Source: Amborella trichopoda (taxonomy: Eukaryota > Streptophyta > Magnoliopsida > Amborellales > Amborellaceae). From it: a stretch of DNA of 64,000 nucleotides. This document shows, in pieces, positions 1-11,785 of the stretch (the stretch's first letter is position 1; every line of letters begins with the position of its first letter). Location of the stretch: contig NW_006497735.1 in assembly GCF_000471905.2 (NCBI RefSeq), forward strand, positions 2,267,693 to 2,331,692, in the 5' to 3' direction. The notes under the pieces are model-generated. The model searched no databases. It saw only the letters and a list, made by a program, of their open reading frames with translations, and was not told where the DNA came from. Both the position numbers and the translations under genes were made by a program.

Positions 1-512
1 TCCTTCATCTTTTTCTTACTCGAATATATCCATAGGCTCGAGCTCCCATAGGTTCAAATCAAATCTTACTTGTCCACCTCTCCATTTGATGAGAAAGTTA
101 TGTATCCTTGATGCCTTTTGGCCGACTTCTTTCATTTCTTCTTGTTCTTTATCAAATATAGGATCTTCATAAAAAATAGAGTCACTTTTGCCATCAAGGA
201 ATTATGATTCCAACTAAAGATCCAAACTAAGTCGTTCTTCACCTTCAACAGGTTCTTTATCAAACATTGGTTGGTCACTTTCCCTACTATAGGCTCTCGA
301 CACGGAGTGTACGAATAGAATGGATTCTTGAAAACAACATCCGACTCATTATTGTTGTTATAGTGTGTGGGGGTTGGGTTTTGTGCCAAACGTTGGGTCA
401 GCTCCTCAACTTGCATTCTCAAATCTTCTTTCGCAATATCTAGGAGGTCTCGTTCTCGTTGGATCGGCTCATTTCTAGTACCTAGCTATCGCGCACGTCT
501 ACGAGCCATGAT
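1..512 (-). pseudogene. Ty3/gypsy gag N-terminal fragment (decayed)
   Basis: Read on the minus strand from about 510, an ATG opens an Arg-rich start (MARRRAR), is stopped after seven codons, and continues in frame into a charged helix (QVEELTQRLAQ) and an Asn-rich stretch followed by NPFYSY. This is the usual look of the N-terminus of plant Ty3/gypsy Gag proteins. Downstream, at about 1-130, another frame reads IHNFLIKWRGGQ. No zinc knuckle or pol domain is present, so the piece is a truncated relic. The family assignment rests on motif style only. Confidence 0.4.
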
Positions 513-861
513 GCCTTACTGATGAGCACCACAATCCCATAAGCATCGACACCCTGATACTTCTCGACGTAGCTAAAAATTCACTAGCCGCCAATACCCA
601 ATAAATACAATCGCGTTTTAGAAAGGAAAAACAAACATTGAGAAGAAATCAGCAAGAAGAAAGAATGAATGGTATAGTGCCAGGCCCACAAGAATCAAGA
701 GAAGAAAAAAGAGAAAATTACAAAAAGCCCCCAAAGCTAAACTTATTATGCAATTTACCCCCAACTAATGTTTTCCTCTCACTTTTTTCTCCAAATTCCC
801 AGCAAATACCCCCAACTACCCCAAACTTTTTTAAAAAGGCAAAACTACCCTTACTTTACCC

Positions 862-985
862 TTTACCCATGCCTTCCCTCCTCTCATACTTTACCCTTTA
901 CCCACGCCTTCTCTCCTCCCATACTTTACCCTTTACCGACGCCTTCTCTCCTCCCATACTTTACCCTTTACCCACGCCTCTCTCT
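862..985. repeat. 35-bp minisatellite, about 3.5 units
   Basis: The unit is approximately CTTCTCTCCTCCCATACT followed by TTACCCTTTACCCACGC. Units differ by single substitutions. ORFs through it on the plus strand are by-products of the repeat. Confidence 0.75.
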
Positions 986-1354
986 CTTTCCTTTTTCCCA
1001 CGAGACCTAATTTTTTACTGCAAGAGGATCCACAGTTAACAGACACACTCACGGTTCAAGCTCCGTCCCTCTTTCTTGTGCTCTCTGCCCGCTCGAGCTC
1101 TCTCCCTCTCCCTCTTTGAAGGATTTTTTGGCCCGAATCCAACCCTCTCTCTCTCTATCTTCTATTGTCTCCTTGAATTTAGGGCCCGATCTCTATTTGT
1201 GAAACAACTATCAATTTCTTCGGCCCAGCCCAAGCCACTTAAAAACAGTGTCACCAGCACTTAAAAGCAACACGTAACTCCAGTTCTCCTTATTATTAAC
1301 TAATATGTAACATCACCCTAAAGCAAAGAAAAAATATAAAATGATAATTATAGC

Positions 1355-2090
1355 AATGGATCAAGTGCTCCGGCACTATGTAAGTGTGCTCAGGCAGTGG
1401 AACACTCTGGAGTCACAACGCACTGACACTGTGTATGTGCACTCCGGTAGTGGATCAGGCGCTCCGGCATTGCGTAAGTGCACTCAGGCAGTGGAACACT
1501 CTGGAGTCACAGTGCTTCGGCATTGTGTATGTGCGCTTCGGCAGTGGATCAGGTGCTCCGGCACTGCGTAAGTACGCTTCGGCAGTGGAACACTGTGGAG
1601 TCACAGTGCTTCGACACTGTGTAAGTGCGGTCCGGCAGTGGAGCACTTTAGAATCACAGCGCTCCGGCACTGCGTAAGTACGCTTTGGCAGTGGAACACT
1701 GTGGAGTCACAGTGCTCCGGCACTGTGTAAGTGCGGTCCAGCAGTGGAGCACTCTAGAATCACAGCACTCCGACACTGTGTAAGTGCGGTCCGACAGTTG
1801 AACACTCTAGAGTCCCAGGGCTCTAGTACTGTGTATGTACGCTCTGACACTGCGTAAGTGCTAGCAGTGGAACACTCTGGAATCACAACACTCTGGCACT
1901 ATGTAAGTGCGGTCTGGCAGTGAAACACCCTGGAATCCCAGAGCTCTGACAATGTGTACGTGCGGTCCGACAGTGGATGATACGTTTCGACATTGTGTAA
2001 GTGCGCTCCGGCAGTAGAACACTTTGGAGTCACAACACTCCGTCACTGTGTATGTGCGCTCCGGCAATGTGCTCCGAAAGTTAACGTGAA
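1355..2090. repeat. 53-bp minisatellite with 41-bp variant units
   Basis: About 14 diverged units occur, each with GCAGTGGAACACTCTGGAGT, a CACAGTGCTCCGGCACTGTG-like stretch and GTAAGTGCGCTCCG. Early units alternate a 53-bp form with a shorter form containing GTGGATCAGG; later ones are regular at about 53 bp. All six frames are fairly open because of the repeat, which explains several spurious ORFs here. The array sits inside the 713-2269 TIR element. Confidence 0.8.
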
Positions 2091-2898
2091 ATCTGGCCAA
2101 ATTAATTTTTGTGTAGAGGAAGAGTATTTCTATCTAAAAAAAATGAACTTTTTCTCTTAGGGGGATATTTGTATAGAAAGTTTGTTTTTAAGAAAAAAAG
2201 TTAGAAAAAGCTAGGTTGGGGATAAGGTACATAAAAAGTGTAGTCGTGGGGTTTCTTTTTGTAATTTTCCTTAGAGAACCCGCAAGGCTCTCTCTCTCTT
2301 GAACTTATTGTTGTTTTTTTAACATCAAAACTTCACGCCGTCCAAAAAACAAATTTTTTTTTTTTTACTATTTACGTTGTTTCTCTCACTTTCCTTTTAA
2401 CTAAGGATTAGCACACCCATAAAAAATAAATAATAAATAAAAGGAGGCACGTCAGCTATCTTCCAAGGACGGAAGGTTTCCAAAAAGGTAACCTCCTATA
2501 TGATAAACCTTGCTAACTCATACAAAAGCGAAAATAAATAGACATACCAAATAAAGTTACCGCCCCTAAGAAAAAAATGATAGACTATTTAAAATAAACA
2601 AATAAAAAAAAAAAAAAGAAAGAAAAAATAACATCATCTGTATTTATTATTCCATTGATCACAATCTAACTCCTACACAAAAAAAATCTGGCAAGATAAT
2701 TTCGACTGCATCGGAAACAAGACATAAACAGTAAATGAGAAATTGAAACCACATTAATAGGTTGAGAAAGTGAATGTTAACTTGAGAGTTGTGACTTCTC
2801 ATTTGGATTGTTATGATGCCCCTAATAGTCACTAACTATTGTAACTGAATGTCCAACATATTATATGAATACAGAGATTGTTTACATATAAATAAGGG

Positions 2899-3270
2899 AA
2901 AAGCTTATATAAAGTCGAGGCTCTAAACAATAAAATTAGAGCCTACCTCAAAAATTTCAATAAAAGAGGTTGTTTTGATACCCAAATATCCTCAAAGTGA
3001 TCATCACTGAACATGAGAAAAAAATCGATTTCAAGTTTTGAAAATAGTGCATCTTGTAATACATTTTTTGACAGTCAATTTTCAAGATTTTTCAAGTTTT
3101 TATAGATTTGATTGATCTACATTATTTTTTAATCTTTAAATTTTATAATTAAATATAAAAATATATTTTAAGGCTATCACAAAGATTTTCGATATCGAAA
3201 CCACATTTCTCGACCCTATTTGAAGGTGGACTCCAATTTGATTGTTTTGAGCCTCGGCTCTATACAAACC
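2899..3270. mobile_element. MITE-like element (GAGCCGAGGCTC family), copy 1
   Basis: Inverted termini: the left arm contains TCGAGGCTCTAAACAATAAA and the right arm contains its inverse, TTTGATTGTTTTGAGCCTCG. The interior is AT-rich and non-coding, about 370 bp overall. The same element occurs at 5855-6220 (duplicate) and, diverged, at 12078-12458, with further relics near 38.9-39.7 kb. It is probably a non-autonomous DNA transposon; the superfamily is not assigned. Confidence 0.65.
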
Positions 3271-3595
3271 ACACCCTATAAATAAATCATTTTCTATTTT
3301 TCATTCTCCAATGCAGCACAAAAATCTCACTGCTTCTCTCCATTTACAAAACTATGATTTAAAATGACAATATTTTGAAATAATACCAAGTATTTCTCAA
3401 ATAAAATATAATAAAATATTTTTATCCACCAATTACAGTTATATTTAGAAGAAAAAAAAACAAGACAGTTACATTGCTCATCTATCTATGAAGTAGTTGT
3501 GATTTATAACACACATTTTGATGAGCAGATGAAAGGATGAAATATAGTCTTCTTCTGTAAATCACAAATAGAAAACATAAATAAAAAATACCAAC

Positions 3596-3744
3596 CGTGG
3601 AAGTATACAATCGCGTTCATTCCTGAACAACCAGGACCACCATTAATCCAAAATACAATTGGATCTTTTGAAGGAATACGCTCTGATGTTGCAAAGTAGT
3701 AATACAGGTACCTTCTATTCCCTTGATTACCCAAGGTGATATAC
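3596..3744 (-). pseudogene. SCPL gene A exon 2, duplicate copy
   Basis: A second copy of the exon at 6546-6694, with identical predicted protein, intact acceptor (cag|GTATATC) and donor (CACG|GTTGGT). It encodes the early core of a serine carboxypeptidase-like protein (clan SC, alpha/beta hydrolase), including NGGPGCSG, which contributes to the oxyanion hole. Phase at both ends is the same as in the other copy. It could be a true exon duplication or an assembly repeat, since the two copies flank an N gap. Exon 3 is not found to the left within the window. Confidence 0.7.
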
Positions 3745-4911
3745 CTGCAAGCTCAATGCCATTAGCATATAGCATAATTGGCAACTTGTAGCTATGGTTA
3801 CTGAAAGAAAATAAAACAAATTAATTCTAGATTGTAATACTGGTAGATAAAGCATGCATCAAAGAAATGGAATCTAAAAGATCTTTTATTATCTATTCAT
3901 CAAACACATCCCCACCCAATTGTATCACCTTCCCATAATTATGAAGTATGGTCAGGTATACATGAACTTCTTCTTTTTTTGGGGTTTGTACCAATGTGAT
4001 CAGATTTGTTTCGCTTTGGCAGAAGAGGCCGACGTCTTTACAGTTTTGGCTTAGACCGAAGTGAAACAAAGCTCCCGTGCATCCATTTCAACGCTTTGGG
4101 CCCCTTCAGCCTATTTTAGTCTGATTCAGCATCTTCGGAACAAAGCACCAAATCATTTTTTTTTAAAAAAAAATTATTTTTAAAATAGTTATTATTCTAA
4201 TATATTTTTATATATAACTATATAAATTTATTTTTAATGATTTTTTTTTTTAATTTATAAAGTGTTCTTCTGAATCCCTCAAAACACCAAATTACTTTGT
4301 TTTTCCGATCAAACTAAAGTAGGGTCTAACAAAACTGGTTTATACATGGTTACTTCTTGGTATTAAGACATGAATATAGTCTCACGAACTCTGAGGGAAC
4401 AAATGGGGTTCAATATCCTGGGCATCGAAATGCTGGAGAGATGAATCCATAAGCGAAGGAAACTAACGACAAGTTTTGTGACATGGGTGCTATGTTAAGA
4501 AGGTCTTTGGGTTTAGGGCTGAGAATTTACTCGGTTTGGATCTAAAATTTGAATTTCAAACCCTATTGTCACACCTCAAGAATTTATAATACAGATATTC
4601 TTGAGATGTAACAGTCAAAACATATATACATCTCTTGATAGGACAAATTTACAGTGGCGAGATCTTACAAAGTAACAAAAGAAAGCTAGCACAACAACAA
4701 TATCTTGTAAGGTTGATCTTGACTAGCACTCAAAATGAATCCGCATTTATCCTGAAAAAAAATGTTTACCATAATTTGATGAGTTTGGCTACTCAGTAAG
4801 TGATCATCATAATCTTAAAAATAATCATTGTTGAAAGATATCAATATTTTCAAAAAGGAGATCTATTAACAGAAATGCATCAACAGTTTCACTTTCAATA
4901 AATGCATAATT

Positions 4912-4931
4912 NNNNNNNNNNNNNNNNNNNN
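4912..4931. other. 20-N assembly gap
   Basis: Twenty N characters separate the two near-identical 2.9-kb copies. The true distance is unknown. Confidence 0.98.
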
Positions 4932-5854
4932 TTCCGGCATTGTGTAAGTGCGCTCCGGCAGTAGAACACTTTGGAGTCACAACACTCCGTCACTGTGTAT
5001 GTGCGCTCTGGCAATGTGCTCCGAGAGTTAACGTGAAATCTGGCCAAATTAATTTTTGTGTAGAGGAAGAGTATTTCTATCTAAAAAAAATGAACTTTTT
5101 CTCCTAGGGGGATATTTACATAGAAAGTTTATTTTTAAGAAAAAAGTTAGAAAAAGTTAAGTTGGGGATAAGTTACATAGAAAGTGTAGTTGGGGTTTCT
5201 TTTTGTAATTTTCCTAAAAGAACCCGCAAGGCTCTCTCTCTCTTGAACTTATTGTTGTTTTTTTAACACCAAAACTTCACGCCGTCCAAAAAACAAATTT
5301 TTTTTTTTTACTGTTTACGTTGTTTCTCTCACTTTCCTTTTGACTAAGGATTAGCACGCCCATAAAAAATAAATAATAAATAAAAGGAGGCACGTCAGCT
5401 ATCTTCCAAGGACGGAAGGTTTCCAAAAAGGTAACCTTCTATATGATAAACCTTGCTAACTCATACAAAAGCGAGAATAAATAGACATACCAAATAAAGT
5501 TACGGCCCCTAAGAAAAAAATGATAGACTATTTAAAATAAACAAATAAAAATAACAAAAAAAAAAGAAAAAATAGCATCAGCTGTATTTATTATTCCATT
5601 GATCACAATCTAACTACTACAAAAAAAAAATCTGGCAAGATAATTTCGACTGCATCGGAAACAAGACATAAACAGTTCCGTTGAAATGAGAAATTGAAAC
5701 CACATTAATAGGTTGAGAAAGTGAATGTTAACTTGAGAGTTGTGACTTCTCATTTGGATTGTTATGATGCCCCTAATAGTCACTAACTATTGTAACTGAA
5801 TGTCCAACATATTATATGAATACAGAGATTGTTTACATATAAATAAGGGAAAAG

Positions 5855-6220
5855 CTTATATAAAGTCGAGGCTCTAAACAATAAAATTAGAGCCTACCTC
5901 AAAAATTTCAATAGAAGAGGTTGTTTTGATACCCAAATATCCTCAAAGTGATCATCACTGGACATGAGAAAAAAATCGATTTCAAGTTTTGAAAATAGTG
6001 CATCTTGTAATACATTTTTTGACAGTCAATTTTCAAGATTTTTCAAGTTTTTATAGATTTGATTGATCTACATTATTTTTTAATCTTTAAATTTTATAAT
6101 TAAATATAAAAATATATTTTAAAGCTATCACAAAGATTTTCGATATCGAAACCACATTTCTCGACCCTATTTGAAGGTGGACTCCAATTTGATTGTTTTG
6201 AGCCTCGGCTCTATACAAAC
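5855..6220. mobile_element. MITE-like element, copy 2
   Basis: Duplicate of the element at 2899-3270, carried along with the 2.9-kb duplication rather than by a separate insertion, since the flanks match as well. Confidence 0.65.
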
Positions 6221-6545
6221 CACACCCTATAAATAAATCATTTTCTATTTTTCATTCTCCAATGCAGCACAAAAATCTCACTGCTTCTCTCCATTTACAA
6301 AACTATGATTTAAAATGATAATATTTTGAAATAATACCAAGTATTTCTCAAACAAAATATAATAAAATATTTTTATCCACCAATTACAGTTATATTTAGA
6401 AGAAAAAAAAACAAGACAGTTACATTGCTCATCCATCTATGAAGTAGTTGTGATTTATAACACACATTTTGATGAGCAGATGAAGGATGAAATATAGACT
6501 TCTTCTGTAAATCACAAATAGAAAACATAAATAAAAAATACCAAC

Positions 6546-6694
6546 CGTGGAAGTATACAATCGCGTTCATTCCTGAACAACCAGGACCACCATTAATCCA
6601 AAATACAATTGGATCTTTTGAAGGAATACGCTCTGATGTTGCAAAGTAGTAATACAGGTACCTTCTATTCCCTTGATTACCCAAGGTGATATAC
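6546..6694 (-). CDS. SCPL gene A, exon 2 (partial gene)
   Basis: The minus-strand exon encodes YITLGNQGNRRYLYYYF, then FWINGGPGCSG and IVYFH. This is the conserved block near the N-terminus of plant serine carboxypeptidase-like proteins, secreted or vacuolar alpha/beta hydrolases or acyltransferases. The acceptor is cag|G at 6694 and the donor G|GTTGGT at 6546. Phase joins exactly to exon 1 at 11634-11785 (GG + G gives Gly, ...HYAGYITLGNQ). The intron between them is about 4.9 kb and contains minisatellites and a copia scrap. Later exons would lie to the left and are not visible, so the gene is incomplete here. Confidence 0.8.
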
Positions 6695-7924
6695 CTGCAA
6701 GCTCAATGCCATTAGCATATAGCATAATTGGCAACTTGTAGCTATGGTTACTGAAAGAAAATAAAAACAAATTAATTCTAGATTGTAATACTGGCAGATA
6801 AAGCATGCATCAAAGAAATGGAATCTAAAAGATCTTTTATTATCTATTCATCAAACACATCCCCACCCAATTGTATCACCTTCCCATAATTATGAAGTAT
6901 GGTCAGGTATACATGAACTTCTTCTTTTTTTGGGGTTTGTACCAATGTGATCAGATTTGTTTCGCTTTGGCAGAAGAGGCCGAAGTCTTTACAGTTTTGG
7001 GTTAGACCGTAGTGAAACAAAGCTCCCGTGCATCCATTTCAACGCTTTGGGCCCCTTCAGCCTATTTTAGTCTGATTCAGCATCTTCGGAACAAAGCACC
7101 AAATCATTTTTTTTTTAAAAAAAATTATTTTTAAAATAGTTATTATTCTAATATATTTTTATATATAACTATATAAATTTATTTTTAATGATTTTTTTTT
7201 TTAATTTATAAAGTCTTCTTCTGAATCCCTCAAAACACCAAATTACTTTATTTTTCCGATCAAACTAAAGAAGGGTCTAACAAAACTGGTTTATACATGG
7301 TTACTTCTTGGTATTAAGACATGAATATAGTCTCACGAACTCTGAGGGAACAAATGGGGTTCAATATCCTAGACATCGAAATGCTGGAGAGATGAATCCA
7401 TAAGCGAAGGAAACTAACGACAAGTTTTGTGACATGGGTGCTATGTTAAGAAGGTCTTTGGGTTTAGGGCTGAGAATTTACTTGGTTTGGATCTAAAATT
7501 TGAATTTCAAACCCTATTGTCACACCTCAAGAATTTATAATACAGATATTCTTGAGATGTAACAGTCAAAACATATATACATCTCTTGATAGGACAAATT
7601 TACAGTGGCGAGATCTTACAAAGTAACAAAAGAAAGCTAGCACAACAACAATATCTTGTAAGGTTGATCTTGACTAGCACTCAAAATGAATCCGCATTTA
7701 TCCTGAAAAACAATGTTTATCATAGTTTGATGAGTTTGGCTACTCAGTAAGTGATCATCATAATCTTAAAAATAATCATTGTTGAAAGATATCAATATTT
7801 TCAAAAAGGAGATCTATTAACAGAAATGCATCAACAGTTTCACTTTCAATAAATGCATAATTAAGTATAATCCGAATAATTGAAATGCATATAACACTTT
7901 AACGGCAGTGCATAATTCAAATGA

Positions 7925-8145
7925 TTTCACAAAATACCCTACTGACGTCCCAAGTAGGTCACCTATATACCCCATCAACGTCCCGATGGGTCCACTTAAT
8001 CCCTATCGGTGTCCCAGATAGGTCCACTTAATTCCTACAGGTCCACTTATACCTCACTGGCGTACCGGATGAGTCCACTTAATCCCTACCGGCATCCCAG
8101 ATAGGTCCACTTATACCTCACCGGCGAACCGGATGAGTCCACTTG
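7925..8145. repeat. Minisatellite of about 33 bp (GTCCACTTA... units)
   Basis: Units read roughly GGTCCACTTAATCCCTACCG then GCGTCCCAGATA, alternating with CACTTATACCTCACCGGCG and ACCGGATGAG. About six to seven diverged units lie in intron 1 of SCPL gene A. Confidence 0.7.
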
Positions 8146-8960
8146 CATACTTAAAGTATTTCTAAATCTCTTTAAACATCTGAAAGCAGCAATATCATGT
8201 ACTCAACATATCACTGAAATCACTAATATGAATTTCATTGAAACCATTAATAACAGTCACTTTCAATAACATTTCAAAAATAACCAATCAAATATTTTGG
8301 GCTCAAATTTAGAAAGGTAGCAATTCGTAAAGACATTCTAGCATAACTGCCAATGTATAGAAAACTCTTATAGAAATTCAAGAATACAGAATTATCACAA
8401 TTTATAGGATGTCAATTCACAAATAAACATTTCACAGACAATGCTATAATCAATTGCAAAAATATCAGTTTTCAGATAATAAGGCAGTCATTTGCACATG
8501 AATTTTACAATGTCTAAATATTCAAAAACAGTAGAAAGAAATCTCACAATTTTAGTAAAAGCAGAACTATCACATTTATTTTTAATAATTTTATTTCTAA
8601 AATTTTCTAACAATAGGCAAGAAAAATAAATAAATAAATTTATTTATAAGAATTTACAGCATTTAAAATTTCTAATATCACAATTTTATTAAAAGGATTA
8701 TTTTTCAAAATAATGAGCTTGCTTGCGCATAAAATTTATCGCTCCTAAAATTCATGATAATAAGTAAAAATAATTATTTCATTTCATTTTTAAAAAGAAC
8801 GGATTATTTTTCAAGATAATGAAGTCATTTACATTAACTCCGAAATTGGGAGAGCATCATTTTCATCCCACACACAAATATCGGTACTTTCTTCAGATAC
8901 TTGATCTGAATGAATAATCTTTTCCAGTGAAAGGAAGCATATAAGTATCATTACCTAAAC
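8146..8960. other. AT-rich intronic sequence, no gene seen
   Basis: Low-complexity AT-rich DNA with short stops in all frames. Nothing recognisable; treated as part of intron 1 of SCPL gene A. Confidence 0.5.
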
Positions 8961-8965
8961 ATAAA

Positions 8966-9190
8966 CTCTAACCATGCTAGAGAGAGAGAATTACCTAAAC
9001 ATAAACTCTAACCATGCTAGAGAGAGAGAAACCCGTTGATGAGTTTTTTGTTTGAGAGGAAAAAAAAAAACTACTGATGATGGTGTTTCAACTTTAAGAG
9101 AGAGAGAAACCCGTTGATGGGTTTTAGTTTTAAGAGAGAGAAAGAGAAACCCGTTGTTGGGTTATAGTTTTAAGAGAGAGAGAATGTCGA
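8966..9190. repeat. Short tandem repeats with GAGAGA and ACCCGTTGATGGG units
   Basis: A 43-bp block (CCTAAACATAAACTCTAACC then ATGCTAGAGAGAGAGAATTA) is doubled. Three to four units containing AGAGAGAGAAACCCGTTGAT and GGGTTTTAGTTTTA follow. Confidence 0.7.
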
Positions 9191-9299
9191 ATAAAAAAAG
9201 GCACCTCAAGGTGTTGTTTTAAGGAGTTTAACATAAAGTCTTTGAGATGGTGGACCTAAGGTCCACCCAAATAAAATTAAACCCTCAAGTATATTAACA

Positions 9300-9473
9300 A
9301 TAATATAGTTTTATATATTGTTAATATATAAAAAAATAGTAATATCTTAATGGTATAAAATTATTATTATCATTACTGATATATAATTATCATTTTATTT
9401 ATTTATTTTGTATTTATTTCTGTTAGCACCGTTAATATTATGATTATTATTAATTTCTTAATAAATATTTTTA

Positions 9474-9504
<31 letters not shown>

Positions 9505-9530
9505 ATTTTTTGAAATTTTAGGATTATTAC
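9300..9530. repeat. AT/TTTA low-complexity tract
   Basis: Runs of ATTATTATC and (TTTA)n. No coding content. Confidence 0.6.
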
Positions 9531-9534
9531 ACCT

Positions 9535-9935
9535 ATGCAGATCCAGGTATGGATCCAAGATTTGGATCTGACGGGTCAGATTTAGATCCAAAATTTGGAT
9601 CTGAGTGGTAATTTTGATCAGAGCTATGTACAGGTGGATTCGATCTAGATCCGACCTAGTTATTAAAATATTATATATTATCTTTTATATATACATATAT
9701 TTTATATAATATGTTTTTGTTTTATATATATATATATATATATATATTGGATCCGGTTGGATCTAGATCCCATGTACCTTTTTGGATCCGGTTCCAGATA
9801 CAAATATTCTGGATCTGATCGGGTCTACATCGGGATCGGGATCCCATGTATACTTTTCATATCCAAATATGGATCCCAATGGATCCAGACCCAATCCGAC
9901 CCTGGATCCTGACCCAATCCGATCCATTATCAACT
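9535..9935. repeat. GGATCC/GGATCTG-rich degenerate repeat with a (TA)n core
   Basis: Many imperfect copies of GGATCTGGATCC-like words appear on both strands around a (TA)n microsatellite at about 9727-9747. The left half carries GGATCTGA words and the right half GATCCGGTT and GACCCAATCCGA words, giving an overall inverted symmetry. The open frames at 9763-9991 are produced by the repeat. Confidence 0.5.
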
Positions 9936-9999
9936 CTATTTGGGTTCCTCTCATAAAAGTGCCACAATTCCCAATTATTAGTTTGTATTAGGCCCTTAA

Positions 10000-10870
10000 A
10001 AACTGCCGATCAGAATTAAGAAGCACTGATTCAAATTGAATCTACAAGTAACTAGGCATGTCTCATTACAGAGACGGGAATCAACCTCCTCCTATCTGAT
10101 TCGCCCGAATCAATGAGAAAATACTACAATTCTTTCAACGAATTGCCAACTTGGATTAGGATTCCCATGTTTCCATTTTTTTTTTTATATTTGCTTTTTT
10201 GTAAAAAAAAAAAAGAAGAAAGACCATGGATCAATCTTTACTTGGAAGGAGAAGGAGCAAGGAGGCTTTTGTTCTATATTTATGCAAGCAACCAATATTA
10301 TGAATACCATTATCATTATCATAGTCTTTTCCCAATTTATTGGGATCGGCTAATGAATCCTGATCCGCCATTATGCTTTATTAATGGCCAATATTATGAA
10401 TATAATAAACTGAAATTTCACTCCTTTCTTCACAAAAACAGAGTACATGTATGTAAAGACCTTTGAGGACTTCAAACACTGTACCCTTACAACTACTTTT
10501 TTCCTCTCTGAATTCATAAATCTTATACGAATTTCGCATGGAATGCTCTGGAAAAATATATACCAAACATGCATGTTATGCACGCATGCTTTGGACCACA
10601 CCCTCTCGTCCAAGGAAATTATCACCCAAGTAATCTACACAAATTTAAACTTCAACCTTCTAAGGAATTTTTCAGATTTCCTACACTAAAGATTCCAAAA
10701 AATAACGATCACATATTTTTAAAATACCAAAAATGATCCCAAAATCAATTATTTTTTTGAACCCTCCCTTATAAGTTTGATATTCCATGTTTCTCATACC
10801 CTGCAAATCTGAAATACTTCATTTTTTAGGGGAGAAATGTGGGGAACTTGGTTTTGAGTCCTCGTGCAAA
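10000..10870. other. Non-coding stretch with a possible LINE/SINE tail word
   Basis: No gene seen. At about 10331-10360, CCCAATTTATTGGGATCGGC followed by TAATGAATCC resembles the 3' tail phrase common to plant RTE-type LINEs and related short elements. That is only suggestive. The word CCAATATTATGAAT occurs twice nearby. Confidence 0.3.
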
Positions 10871-10876
10871 CGAGCT

Positions 10877-11086
10877 CTACCTTATTTTTCCTTTACTTGA
10901 TCTTGAATGAAATGAAACCAGTATTGTTGTACTCCCTCTTTTAGTGAGAGCAGGGTTCTTTGCCAAGGCAATTGCCGACTTGTGGTCAACATTGATCCGT
11001 ATTAGAAATTCTTGAGGATTTTGCAATTCTTTAAGAAGGTTTTTGCTGCCACAATGCACGACAAATTCTTCCATACTCGTCTTCAA
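10877..11086 (-). pseudogene. Ty1/copia RNase H fragment
   Basis: Minus-strand reading gives KELQNPQEFLIRINVDHKS then AIALAKNP. This corresponds to the copia RNase H block usually written VDNKSAIALAKNP, just before the KHIDTRYHFIRE motif. That motif is absent; a different, serine-rich tail follows, consistent with a frameshift. No LTR, integrase or reverse transcriptase is attached, so this is an isolated relic inside SCPL gene A intron 1. Confidence 0.6.
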
Positions 11087-11633
11087 TAGTAGAGAGTGTT
11101 ACAATCAATTGATTTTTTATAACTATGTAAATGTTGTACACTCCTTGTTGAAAGCATAAACAGAAGTTAATTTTCTCTCAATTGAAGTCTCCATCCCGAT
11201 TACTATCCCTAAACCCTACAAGATCAAAATTATTAACCCAAGAATAAAATATCTATGATTAACCAGAGAATTCTCTTTTTGCACCTTCATTTGGACCTTG
11301 CATATACATACTAAGCTAATTCCATATAAAATACCTGCCTTGTACATGTTAAGTACCAAAGGCTTCCCATAATACTCCTAAATAAGGTTTTAAAATGAGC
11401 ATCATCGCAACATAGTTACCCATTTTCAAAGGTTCTTTGATGAATCCAACAGTAGTCTCACATATTACTAGTAGAAATAACAAACACACACAATGAAATA
11501 ATTGATGGATTACAATATCATGAGAAGACATTGATGCATGTCCACAACAATTCAAAACCCCTAAAGCATTCCATGATCAACAACAGTTAACAGTAAAAAG
11601 CAAGAGTTCTATTGTGAGAATCTTGATGATTAC

Positions 11634-11785
11634 CCTGCATAATGCTTAGAAGGGAGCTGGCCATCAAAACCAGGAAAATGCAGCACCTCTGCACCATCAG
11701 GCGCTGACATCACAAAGTAAAAGCATAGGAGAGCTGCAGTAGTTAGGAAGAAGAAGAATGATGAAACTTGAGTGAGGGGAGCCAT
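11634..11785 (-). CDS. SCPL gene A, exon 1 (signal peptide and mature N-terminus)
   Basis: An ATG at 11785 on the minus strand opens MAPLTQVSS, followed by a Phe/Leu/Ala-rich stretch of about 20 residues that looks like a secretory signal peptide. The conserved SCPL start follows: FPGFDGQLPSKHYAG. The exon is 152 nt and ends phase 2 at donor GG|GTAATC. It joins in frame to exon 2 at 6694. This is the beginning of a serine carboxypeptidase-like protein that would enter the secretory pathway. Because exon 3 onward is not in the window, catalytic competence cannot be judged. The sequence upstream of 11785 shows no obvious TATA box. Confidence 0.8.

Larger units (their letters stand above)
713..2269. 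mobile_element. Terminal-inverted-repeat element packed with minisatellites
   Basis: The left end begins GAAAATTACAAAAAGCCCCC (713) and the right end closes with the inverse, ...GGGGTTTCTTTTTGTAATTTTC (ends 2269). Imperfect similarity extends inward through pyrimidine- and ACCCC-rich arms. The interior has no recognisable transposase and is mostly two minisatellites (862-985 and 1355-2090). It looks like a non-autonomous DNA element, possibly Mutator-like because of its long arms; no clear target-site duplication was seen. Its right part is present again at 4932-5213 as part of the 2.9 kb duplication. Confidence 0.5.
1985..4911. repeat. 2.9-kb direct duplication, copy 1
   Basis: From the last minisatellite units to the N gap, this stretch matches 4932-7861 almost base for base. 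One visible difference is a 7-bp insertion in copy 2 at about 5675-5681. It includes the right end of the TIR element, a MITE, and exon 2 of an SCPL gene. The copy ends exactly at the assembly gap. Confidence 0.9.
4932..7861. repeat. 2.9-kb direct duplication, copy 2
   Basis: Near-identical to 1985-4911. Beyond 7861 the sequence is unique (a minisatellite follows), because copy 1 stops at the gap. The stretch holds no gene beyond SCPL exon 2. Confidence 0.9.

Noticed and set aside
900-985. Interstitial telomere repeat (CCCTTTACCC look-alike)
   Set aside because: The unit is a 35-bp minisatellite; plant telomere CCCTAAA does not occur here.
638-1039. Pro/Leu/Ser-rich frames of 80-133 residues
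   Set aside because: Pyrimidine-rich repeat translated in two frames at once; no protein signal.
1341-2100. Several open frames on both strands in the 53-bp repeat
   Set aside because: Frames stay open because of the repeat unit; no start context, no domain.
10113-10466. 117-residue plus frame
   Set aside because: Low-complexity Phe/Tyr/His-rich reading of AT-rich DNA; no family resemblance.
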